A DNA stretch of 64,000 bases, from assembly GCA_037039685.1 (NCBI GenBank), contig JAWNGF010000007.1, positions 62,001 through 126,000 of the forward strand. The letters are read 5' to 3'. Of the stretch, positions 11,649-21,157 are shown piece after piece. Every line of letters begins with the position of its first letter. Within the stretch, counting starts at the first letter, position 1. The translations under genes and the position numbers were made by a program. The notes under the pieces are model-generated. The model worked only from the letters and a program-made list of their open reading frames with translations, did no database searches and had not been told where the DNA came from. Source of the DNA: Ceratobasidium sp. AG-K. Taxonomy: Eukaryota; Basidiomycota; Agaricomycetes; Cantharellales; Ceratobasidiaceae.

Positions 11649-12199
11649 CACACATGCAACTCCTACAAAAGGACATCTTTGTTTGTTGAGGATGCGCTGC
11701 GTTCCAGGTCTTGGAGGTCATCCTCCTTTCCACCCATATGCTTGGAGTCATTGAATGGGGACAAGAACGGGCATACTTGAGCAAGTGGGTACCAGGATAC
11801 AATGGGAGACAACCGACACTCCGACCTAGGTGGAACAACGCCTGGGATGCCACCTACGAGAGGGACTTGAGCAACTGGAAGATGGAAAGGGGGAGATACC
11901 AGAAGGAAAAGTTCGAGTGGGCCCCAAACTGGTGGAAGTGGGAGGACACAGATGTGTCAGTGTGGAAGGAAGCAGAGCTGGACGTGCAACAATGGGACGA
12001 GAATTTTGTGGAGGCTCAGAAGAGGGTTCTGGACTGGTCCAAGGCCGACTGGACAAAGGAGGAGACATGGGAGGAGTGGGAAAAGTTCTCAGACAAACCA
12101 GGTAACACTGTGTTCAACCCAATTGACTTAACCATCAAAGAGGATGAGGGCCTGGAAGAGCACATGCTTGCCAAGGGCAAGGATTGCGAGATCCAATGA
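11435..12199 (+). pseudogene. Third ORF (ORF3) of element A, unknown function, tryptophan-rich
   Basis: A frame distinct from pol starts at ATG 11435, inside the pol C-terminal coding region, and runs to 12199 with a single in-frame TGA at 11687-11689. The N-terminal part is Ala/Arg-rich with HFRALDDIL near residues 48-56. The part after the stop has more than a dozen Trp residues in a charged helical context (NWWKWED, VWKEAELD, WEEWEKF). No signal peptide or membrane segment is visible, so it does not look like an envelope protein. A similar but frameshifted sequence occupies the same place in B, and D has a W-rich ORF there too. C has none. I do not recognise the family. Confidence 0.6.
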
Positions 12200-12229
12200 A
12201 GCCCATCCAGGTCCCCTAGATGGACTCCT

Positions 12230-12241
12230 GAGGGGGAGTAA
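12230..12241 (+). promoter_or_regulatory. Polypurine tract of element A
   Basis: GAGGGGGAGTAA directly precedes the 3' LTR, the position for plus-strand priming. Equivalent G-runs precede the LTRs of C, D and G. Confidence 0.8.
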
Positions 12242-12709
12242 TGTCGTGAGCCAGCTCACTCCATTGGACTTGTCTTGTGCCTTGCCCACCTGTCCTTGTT
12301 GTCTGCCGCCCTGTTCTTACTTTGTTTGTCTTTTCCTGTGCTGCATTGCCACCTTCTTGTGGTTATTCTGTCACATTGTGTAACGCGGCTGTGCGTTGTA
12401 CAAGTCATGTCTGTTCATACAGCATGACTCACATGGACACTCCTGACTGGCTCTTATGTATGACTTGTGTGGCTGCACCTTGTATGACTCGGCCGCTTTC
12501 TGAATATATATAGAGGACCAACAAGCCTGGTAACCCCAGCTTGTTTTGTCTTGTCAAACATCCCCTTTGAGTGACACTTAGAACCACCCCTACCCTCAAG
12601 AACCTACAGACACTTAAGTGTGTTGCGGTTCAAGAGGTCACTTAGGTCTTAGTGCCGTCCACTCTCCATCACGGCTTGTCTCATAGCCACCAAGAAGAAG
12701 CTTACGACA
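12242..12709 (+). repeat. 3' LTR of element A (468 bp)
   Basis: Same length and ends as the 5' LTR. It is followed by the TGGCT target duplication. Differences from the 5' LTR include CG to TG and CG to CA transitions. Confidence 0.95.
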
Positions 12710-13249
12710 TGGCTGCTTGTCTTGTGTCTCCTTTTTTCCTCTTTCCTTTGTGTATGTTTCCTTTGTGTCTGTTTGCCTTGTGCTTGCACAGCCTTAAGCT
12801 GCTTCTGTTCTCTTTTGTCTTGCAACTTCCTTTCTTGGCAAGTCATGTTCCTTTGTAGGACATGACTCATAGAGCTTTCTGATTGGATAGTTTGTATGAC
12901 TTGTTTCTTGGCATGAGTGTGACTCATGCCTTTTTCTGAATATATAATGAGGCAACAACAAGCATGGTATCCCCATCTTGTTTTGCCTTGTCTTTTTCCC
13001 CAACAAACAGTCATTCACTGGGTTTCCCTCAGGGTTACCTTGGATCCTCAGGTCTTAGTGCCGTTCACAGTCCACAGTTCACAGTTCTTTGGGTGCCAAG
13101 TCTCCTTAAGTCTTGACTTGTGCACATACAGTTACAGTCAGCAACCATCATAGTGTTGGGTTGCAACACACCCCCTCCACCAACATTGCCTTGTTCTCTT
13201 CAAAAGGTGGGTGATTTCTCCATTTCTTTTGCACACTCGTACTTCCCTC

Positions 13250-14386
13250 ATGGCTTGTCACTTATCCCCTGAACTTTGTGCCCAAATTGTTGCCCTTCAG
13301 GAGCATGGTGTCACGGTTTACAAGATAACTGCTCAGCTCAGTATTCACCCCTCCACTATCACTTGTACTTTCCACTGCTACTAGTGAACCTGCAATTTAA
13401 ACTCTCTTAATGCCAAGGCTGGTTGCCCATGCAGATCAAAGCCAGCCAATGCCTGTTTTGCCACACTTCAGGCAGCTTGGATCAAGGTTCCCACTGCTGC
13501 AAACATTCAGTGGGAGCCTTTTCCTGAAGGGTCTTCCACAATGGTGCAGCACTGCCTCCACAAGCTTGGCTTATATTCTTATAAGCATGATGGGGTTCCC
13601 TATCTCTCCTATCAACACTGTGTTGTGTGTTTGGCATGGGCTAAAGACCATGCAGCTTGGATGGCACATGACTGGTGCTGGGTCCTCATTTCCAACCAGT
13701 CAAAATTCAAGATTTTTGTGTCAGATGGGCAGCATTGGTGTTGGCATAAGCCTGGGCTCAAGCTCCATCCATGCTACACAGACAAGGTTGTCAAACATGG
13801 TGGGGGGAGTGTGATGATCTGGGGTTGTGTTACCCCCTTCAGCCTCAGGCATCTTTGTCATGTCCATGGACAGACAACATATTCTGTTTGCACCAAGATA
13901 CTTGACAAGGCACTGATTGGGACCCTTACCAACCATAACCAGTCCTGGGACAATCTCTTATTCCAGCACAACAACAACCCAAAGCACACAGCAAAGCACA
14001 CTAAGAACTGGTTGGCTGATAACAGGTTCTCCTTGCTCCTGTGGCCTGCCAATAGCCCTGATATGAGCATTATTGAGAATGTCTGGAACTACTTGGACTG
14101 TCAGGTATGCAAGTGTGATTGTTTGCACTGGAATGCTGACCAGATGTAGGAGGCTCTTCAGGAGGAGTGGGACAACATCCCAATGAGTTTCATTGACAAA
14201 TTGTATGATTCAATGCCACAAAGGATTGATGAATTGATTACTATGAATATCTTGTGTTCCAAGTGGATGGTTTGGGTGCAGGGCAATTGTGATTGCAAAT
14301 TGGCAAAATTATTGCAACATCAAAATAACTACCTTGCTGTTTCTCAATGGAAAGCCAATGACTTTTGCTCAAACTTTGCTAAGTAA
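13250..14386 (+). pseudogene. Degenerate Tc1/mariner transposase
   Basis: One frame carries the family signatures despite stops. It starts at ATG 13250 with a helix-turn-helix region (LSPELCAQIVALQEHGV, then an SIHPSTI segment). The catalytic core at 13541-14149 includes GGGSVMIWGC, NPKHTAKHTKNWL and NSPDMSIIENVW, and the C-terminal FIDKLYDSMPQRI segment ends near 14240. Catalytic spacing is DD34E-like: 92 codons from the first to the second site and 35 to the Glu at 14075. Both Asp positions now read Asn (13694-13696 and 13970-13972), each explicable by CpG to CpA change. In-frame stops include one after the HTH and TAG at 14147-14149. Terminal inverted repeats were not identified. The gene is inactive. 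Confidence 0.85.
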
Positions 14387-14505
14387 CTCAAAATGCAATA
14401 AACTACAGGTTCTACTATTGTATTGACTCATGAAACTTGCTAAGTTGTGTGCTGCTGCATTGTTGCTGGTTGGCAGTCATGTGTTGCAATATTATTGTGT
14501 GTTAG

Positions 14506-14666
14506 TGTATGCGCATGTGAGCCTACCAAATGACTCAGTCATACTTAGGGTATAAAAGGAGCACTTGCATGCCCTCTGTATGGTAGCATTTTCATTTTGT
14601 TTTCTCCCATCTGTCTTTACTGTTTTCTATACACAATCTATGTACAATGTACATACTATTTCTACA
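14506..14666 (+). repeat. Dispersed ~160-bp repeat with TATA-like motif, copy 2
   Basis: Partner of 4479-4641, in the same orientation. It contains GGTATAAAAGG and ends TTTCTACA. The two copies flank the element A nest at a distance of about 10 kb. No flanking duplication was found. Confidence 0.6.
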
Positions 14667-15779
14667 AGGTCCACCAAACCTTTGGTCTTAAGTCAACACC
14701 ACTTGCAGCACACTGTATCTAGCTTGTTAGCTATCTAAGTGTGTGCAACTGGTTTAGATGCACTGTGCACTGGAATGTAGGGAATACTTGTAGTTACATA
14801 GTATCTTTCTGTATTCTTGGCTACACCTACTTCCCATTGCTTAGTATATAGTATACAATAGATTACTACAAACCCCACTACTTGTTACCCAGCTACCTTG
14901 ATTCCTTCCACCTCATCCAATCCTCTTAAGCTTGGAAGAGTGGGAAAGATAGCAACTGTAACAGTAAGTGCTTGTAGCAACATCTAGTTTACGTTGTATC
15001 TCATGAAGCACTATACCGGTTGACTTTTAAATACATGCAAATGAGAGCTAACAGTGTATCGCACAATCCTATATTTTATTTGGAGTGATTCGGTTCTGTT
15101 TTGACGGACTTGTGTTGTTGACCAACAGTCAAGCAGAAGCTAAGTGGTAGATCACGGGGTCTCGTAAGCGCCGTCGATTGGAACGCTAATAACCCCACCG
15201 TTTCCTTATGGATGCTATCTGGAGAAAATATCATAACTCATAAATATAATCTAGCTACCTTTCAATCTGTTGCACACATCAGTATTTCAACTTAATTATT
15301 TTTCCGACATTGTCTACTATGAAGACGAAGTGAGAATTGCCTTATATGGGAATCTCACACACATGATGAGAAAGCCAGACGTTGATTCTAGGCATCTATC
15401 ACAACTCTGGCATATGCTGCAAATAGCATTTGTACTCGACATGTAAAACGTTTGTGTTGGCTCTTTCTGAGTCTTGTGGTTGGCTCAGTGTCTTGTAGCA
15501 TTATAATTGCAGCTGACTATATATCCGTATCTTGTCCATGTGGGCTACCAGCGGTTTACAGATCCAAGTTCATCACTATCATTTTACGGTACGGTGCCTG
15601 GTAGAGTTGGCTCGGCCTACACACGATTCACATTGCAAATCAACACAGGACAAGAGGTAGAAGTGAGCTATTCAAGGAGACCATCACGAACCCAAAACAA
15701 TAAGTATTACAAGCACAAAATTTAGTTTCAGTCCAATCGTTAGTAGTATAAGGCACATTCACTCTACGGTTCGAGACAG
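14667..15779. other. Intergenic region, no gene recognised
   Basis: Short ORFs only, none with recognisable motifs. CpG content rises from left to right as the sequence leaves the repeat block. The part nearest 15780 must contain the 3' UTR and polyadenylation signals of the minus-strand GATA-factor gene, but I cannot point to a specific site. Confidence 0.5.
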
Positions 15780-18700
15780 TTATTCTATGGTACCACGCCT
15801 GTTGGGTATCGAAGGGGTTCCGCTGGTTGTGCCATTGACAGATATCCTCCGCGCACGTTTCATGGCCATGTTGGCTGTCGAGTTGGCAGGGGCTCCGCCG
15901 CCGCCTGCGGCGGCCACAGTCGTCAACCGCGTCGAAGGGGCAATTGGTCTACCGGTCGTCGAATGTGAGCCTGGTACGGAAATCAGAATTTCTCTAGAGC
16001 GACATGTGATGATAACATACCTGTCTGACTTGGTGCGCTATTGGGTAACGTTGGTTTGCGCGAATTGCCGCTTGGCCCTCCAGAAGCACGATTCCTTCAA
16101 GGGCAAATTAAACAAAAAAATTAACATTACCCGGACATAGCTTACCGCTTTTTGATCACGTCCGTCTTCAACGACATTGGCCTCGTGACACCGTGCAGTT
16201 TCTAGCAGCATAGCAACAGATTAGCTATCCAGCAGAACCCAAAGGACGGCTCGACACTCACGTAAAACAGCCCACAAGCATTACACAGAGGATTCCCGTC
16301 TGGATCGCGTCGCCAAAGCGGAGTCGTAGTGGTTTGGCAGTTTGTACACACGGTCGGAGTGCTATCGTCATCTGCGTTTCCACTTGAGCCATCTTTGGCA
16401 CCAGCCTGCGTTCTCCCGGAGTTCTTCTTCATTGGCGGATAATTCATCGACTTGCCCTCCTTGACACTGCTCGGCCCTGAATCAGGCGCCGATGCCGACT
16501 CACGGTCCTTGTTCTGGCCTTGGGATTGGCCAGCAGCGATGGGCCGCGTGGGCTCAGGACTGGCAGTCGAACTCGAGGTAAAGCCTCCGGCAGCCCAACC
16601 GTCACTCGAGGGACTAGGCCCGTATGCACCAACCAGATCGCTCGAGAGTACCTGTGTGGGGTCCACGTGCGTGAACGGGTGCGGGATGGATCCTTCCAAG
16701 CCAGGGTGAGATCCTGATCCGTCCAGATGCGGATGTCCGATCGAGCCATCGATACCACCCTCGAGGTTGTTGGCGGCGAGCGGATACAGCGCATTCATAA
16801 AGTAGTGGTAATCGAGAGGGCCGTCCGGACCAACGTTGTCGAGACCCGCATTGACGATGGACATGGTGACTGCGTTGTACCTCGCCTCGCTTTCAGCAAC
16901 TGCCGCATTCGCTGCTGCCGAGAGCGCGTGGTTGGGTGAGGCAAGCGAATGGTTGGCTGGTAGGCCATGGTTCGACAGGCCGGCGAGACCCCGACTAAGC
17001 GACAACCCTCCCAGTCCCATGAGCCCTGTATGCCCAGGTGACAATGTGTGACTGGGCGAGACTGAGAGCCGATCATCCGTCCGCTTTTCGTCACTGCCCG
17101 TTGGTAGATCGAAAAAGTTGTCCACGCCAGGTGGTGCGTGATGGCTGTACGGCGTCGAAGGAAACGAGCTCGTTCCGCTCACGGCTTCATCCAGCGAGCG
17201 TACAATGTCTGGTGTCGCGTCCCCATAGGAAGCCATTGACGGATGCTACGATCAAAACATTAGCCTTGGCACGGGAGATTGAAAACACAACTCGCCACCG
17301 GGATGCCCGGCGCAACTGGCCGTCCGTTAAACTGATGCCGTCCACCATACACGGCATTTGCAGAGAAATCGTTCCGGGCAACAGTGTGATCGAAACTTGT
17401 CTTGCGTACTCGTCGAGGAAACTGCACGTCTCCCTCGCCGCCACCCTCGCCCATGGCCGCTCCGAACCCTCCCTGCACGAGATCGTACACTGGCATTGAC
17501 TGAGGCATGTAGCCGAGCGAATGATGATACGTGGGCAAGGGAGAGGTACGGCCGGTTGGCGGGATGGGGATGGGAACCGACGTCGAGTTTTTGCTCAAGG
17601 AGGCTTGTCCTTCCTCGGGTATGGCGTCGTGCTCGTTACGGTGGCCAAACTGGTTGAGGGCGTCCTGGGATCGTCCTTGGGCGAGGAGGGCGTGAGAATG
17701 AGCCTCGCTCGAGTCCCACTCGCCACGTGGCCGAGGAACATCCCAAGGGGGGCGAGAGCGGGATCGACTGTCGGCGCGCCAGTCCATTGAGATTCGGGAT
17801 CGTGATCTTGAGAGGGCTCTCCAGTCCATCGCGTCATCGGGTCTAGAATGGTGCAATCGTTGAGCGAAATCAGGGTTAAATAGAGGACATGAGGCGAGAG
17901 AGCAACGGTCGCCGCAAGACCGGGGGATTATATAGTCGCGAGAACAGGGGCTGAGATTAGAAGCACGTACTCGGGTTCCACACCATTACTCCCTTCCTCT
18001 GCAGCAAAGCCCTGAACTACCACGCGAGCTTTGCCTTTATCTGGCCTTCGCCCACGCTGCTGTTCCTCCTCGCCTTTGATCTCCTTTGGCTGATCTTGCC
18101 CCTTGGCCTTGTCTCGCGCATCCGTCGGAGCCCGATCCTTGGGCTCCTCGATCTTGGGCGCGGCAACTGCCTGCGATGGCGCCTGAGCTGGCTCCTCCCT
18201 GGTATTTACTTCGGCCTGTTGTTTCTTTTTCAGTGCCATCGCCATCATCCTCCAGGTGAGATTCTCCATTCGTTGCTGATGAGGGAGCGAGGCTTTGGTT
18301 TTCGCATACATCTTCCAGACCTGCGCCGCCAGCGGGTCCTCGCCTCGTACCGAGTCGCCATCGCCTCCAATCACGCTGGGTGTCGGTGGATCGTCGCCAA
18401 ATGCACTTGGGCTACCGATGGGCGATGCAGCAAATGTAACAGTCGGTCTCCGGGCAGTAGCACTGCTAGCCTCGGTGACGCCAATCGCGGTTGGACGTGA
18501 CGAGAAGAAATTATCGGCGAGGATGTCGGACAAGAGAGACGGCGAGCGACGGCCCTCGGTCGGCTCCTTGGGAGCGGTTTTGGATACCTGCGGCGACGAT
18601 TGACCTGCAAGGGGAGGAGAGACGGATGAGGCTGATGATACAGGGCCAGAAGTAAAGGAAGAGAGGGCGGCGGTGGAGGTAGAAGTGGTAGGGGTACCAG

Positions 18701-19752
18701 GCGAAGTACCTGGTGTGGGGTTAGCCGGCTGACGCGAAGACGGTGTAGGGACATTGGCCCGGCTGGCACGGGCACTCGGTTTTGCGAGCGGTGCGGGCAT
18801 GTTTGTGGGGGACATCCAGAGCGACGGAGGGAGACTGGGGCGGATGTGTGGGGCGTGTGCTGCGCCGGGTAAGCTGGGGTAGCCCGGTGGAAGCTGGCCG
18901 GGCCAGCCTGCAAGACTGGCGCGGGCGGCCATTTCGTACGAGACAGGGCCGTAGGGGGTCATGATTGCTCCTCCAAAGCCAGACATGCCCATCCCCAGAC
19001 CAAAGTTTTCGAGCGCTGCCTCTTGCACGAGCGACTGGCCTGCAGCCGAATCGGGGTGGTAGACTGGCTCGGGCAGTAGTTTCGAGTCGACCGCACCTAG
19101 GCTTGATTTTTCTAGACCGGGCTTGCGTTTTGATTTGAGGGATGCGAAATCGACGGGTGAGGCACTGGATGAGGCCCGAGAGGTGGATGCGGCATGCTCA
19201 ATCTCGCGGTGGTTAAGACGTAACGGGCTGGAAGGCAGGCTCGGAGTATTGACTCGACTGGTGTGTGAGGAGCCTGCAGGTGAAGACCCGGTTTGGAGCT
19301 TGAGGCGCTGTGGCTTCGCCTTGGGATTGGAGAGCATATTGGCCTGTAGATTTGACCAGGGAGACGTGAGATTTGTTTGCATCAGAGCTGCCGCTGCCCG
19401 CTGGGCCGTGAGCTGCTGGAGGACCTGGGTTGGGTCGGCCATGGCAAGCGGATGGGTGGGTGGAAACGACGGCATGTTGTGGGGCAGACTGGCCGAGTCG
19501 GGGAACGGGATGGGAGGACTTGGAAATGTGCCCATGGCCGAGGGACTGAACCCACCGAGTCCAGACAAGTCGACATTGGGTGTGTGCTGGTTGCGACCGA
19601 CCGAGTGGCCAACCGAGTCGGAGCGGGTTGCGTCGTCGTTGGATGAAAAGTCGTACCAAGCGGCCATGGAAGGCTGAGAAATGAGAAGAATGTCTCTCGG
19701 CCAGAATAACACTCACCTTGTCGGGTGGAGGGGATGCAACACTTGGGTCCAT
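15780..19752 (-). CDS. areA: AreA/NIT2-type GATA transcription factor (1195 codons, seven exons)
   Basis: Nuclear activator of nitrogen-catabolite genes by family. Exons, highest first: 19717-19752, 17971-19673, 17299-17842, 16262-17245, 16146-16201, 16021-16094, 15780-15970. The sum is 3588 nt with phases matching at every junction. Introns are 43-128 bp with GT-AG ends; the donor at 17298 (GTGGCG) is weak. Signatures: the AreA/Gln3 N-terminal GATA-like domain (DUF1752) around residues 464-496 ([19 protein letters not shown]), the conserved [11 protein letters not shown] around 724-734, and one zinc finger C-X2-C-X17-C-X2-C at about 1061-1085 followed by [18 protein letters not shown]. The rest is Ser/Pro-rich and low-complexity. 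No broken codon was seen. The N-terminus, [12 protein letters not shown], comes from a 36-base first exon, chosen because it splices in phase and gives the first ATG. Confidence 0.93.
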
Positions 19753-21105
19753 CGTGAGCTGGTTGTGACCGAATGAATGGCGGCCACACGGCGAGTGCGT
19801 TGCAGACACGCACAAGAAGGACGCGCACGGACCAGTCGATCGGATCAATCAGACGTGCTCGTCAGTAGACGCTGTGGGGGCGCTGTGCGGAGGACCGAGC
19901 TCGTCGTCGCCGGCAGTGAGGAGGGGCCGCAGTGAGCCTGGCGGGTTGAGGCGTGGTCGTGCCGCCCGTCCTTCTGATTGGCTCTCATACCGGTCCGATC
20001 TCGTCCGATCTCCCTCATACACGCACAAACAGCCCACTCGATGATTGTCGCCCAGCGCTTCTGTTCAATGCCCGGTCTGCGCCCAGTCCCTGGTGCAGAT
20101 CACTGGCAAAAATTCCGCCGAGTGTGCTCCGAGGACCTCGGCTGAAGTTTCGTCCAACGCCATTGCCACTAAAGCCAATCTCCAGTCGCTTGAGATTAGC
20201 TCGTCTGGCCAGGCGACTGCAATTAGAGCCCATTTCAGTCTTGGTGATTCTTCGCAAACCCCAATTCTATGACTGTGCATCTACGATCGCGTCCAGTGCT
20301 ATTTTCAACCTCCACCTGCATTCCGTCCCTCCCTTATTCCCCCAAGAATTCGCTCTCGGCTTCTCCCTCGCTCGGACACCCAGCCGCGCACGCACCGCAC
20401 CTCCAGGGCCAGAAATTGTCCTTGCCACGTTTACCAAGGTTATGCATGTTGATTGGCAACAAAGCTAAACACTTTCTCCGATCCACCTGGATCTAATGTC
20501 AATCTCTACCATCATTACATACGCCCTAGACTGCCAAATGGAAGCGCGCCGATTTGCATCTAGTCTTCTTGTGGCTCTCCCACCCTAGATCCACCTGCCT
20601 TTTCACCGAGCCCGGAGTTTATGCCCGCACCTAGTCCTGGTAAGTTTGAGCCATAAATGGGCATTGAAGCCGACAATAAACATTCTCAATTAATGGTCAA
20701 GCTCTTCTGCTGACTTCCGTGGTGCCTGTAGGCGAAACCTGCCAACGCTCTGCATTGGTCATCTGCCAAGCGTATTGTTCTATCCGCTAACCTAATACAG
20801 CTCCAACACCCTCAAGTTCGCAATGACTTCAGCGGCGCGGTTCGAATATTCTTTCAAGGCTTGGTCATCGGCATCTCGGTCACCCATACTATTGGTTGCA
20901 GGAATTTCCACCCAAAGTGCTTGCCTCTCGAAATGGAACCTGTACAGCAAGGTCAGCATCAAACCTATCGCATGCATTCGGTCGAAATACGCTTCCCGAG
21001 CGCCAGCCGTCGAGATTCACATGTAATTGCAACTGCCACCTTTGCCGCGGCCATCTCCGCCGGGCGCGTAATCGTCATGGATCTTCAAATCGCCACGAGC
21101 CCAAG
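19753..21105. other. Divergent intergenic region between areA-like gene and F1
   Basis: Open frames here (for example 19953-20468 plus) are Arg/Pro/Ser-rich with no domain and look like by-products of high GC. The interval should hold the promoters and 5' UTRs of the minus-strand GATA factor and the plus-strand NACHT-kinase. No TATA box is obvious. Confidence 0.5.
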
Positions 21106-21136
21106 CTGCCAAGTGTTTGCGTCGATCATCTTAACA
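21106..21136 (+). promoter_or_regulatory. Upstream element shared by NACHT-kinase genes (copy F1)
   Basis: CTGCCAAGTGTTT followed by CGATCAT lies about 51 bases before the F1 ATG. Closer versions occur at 27181-27210 (F4) and 32085-32114 (F5), each 54-56 bases before its start codon. It could be a core promoter element or conserved 5' UTR. Confidence 0.45.
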
Positions 21137-21157
21137 TAACATTTGTCGACATCGGTC

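Larger units (their letters stand above)
5502..12709 (+). mobile_element. Element A: near-complete Ty3/gypsy chromodomain retrotransposon
   Basis: The 7208-bp element has two 468-bp LTRs and is flanked by the perfect 5-bp duplication TGGCT (5497-5501 and 12710-12714). The order is LTR, self-complementary primer site, gag, protease-RT-RNase H-integrase-chromodomain in the -1 frame, a third ORF, polypurine tract, LTR. By eye the LTRs differ at about 16 positions, many of them CpG transitions, so insertion is fairly recent. It is not autonomous: pol has a stop at 8577-8579, the RT active site reads YIDN, and the third ORF has an in-frame TGA. Confidence 0.95.
5459..13168 (+). mobile_element. Solo LTR (about 497 bp) split by element A
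   Basis: The LTR starts TGTTGTGACC at 5459, is interrupted at 5501 by element A, resumes at 12715 and ends TTGCAACA at 13168. Its outer flanks are both CACCC (5454-5458 and 13169-13173), a perfect 5-bp target duplication. The right part has a TATA-like TATATAATG and a downstream segment resembling the element A LTR (CATCTTGTTTTGCCTTGTC against CAGCTTGTTTTGTCTTGTC), so it is a diverged relative. It contains two TGACTCA sites (12863-12869, 12920-12926). No internal retroelement sequence remains between its halves, so it is a solo LTR later hit by A. Confidence 0.85.

Noticed and set aside
15787..16140. 117-codon plus-strand ORF downstream of the GATA gene
   Set aside because: It lies opposite the last exons of the GATA factor, which splice in phase and encode the KLHGV...KKRNR part of the zinc-finger region.
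19953..20468. 171-codon plus-strand ORF in the intergenic region
   Set aside because: Arg/Pro/Ser-rich without motifs; probably a by-product of high GC in the promoter region.
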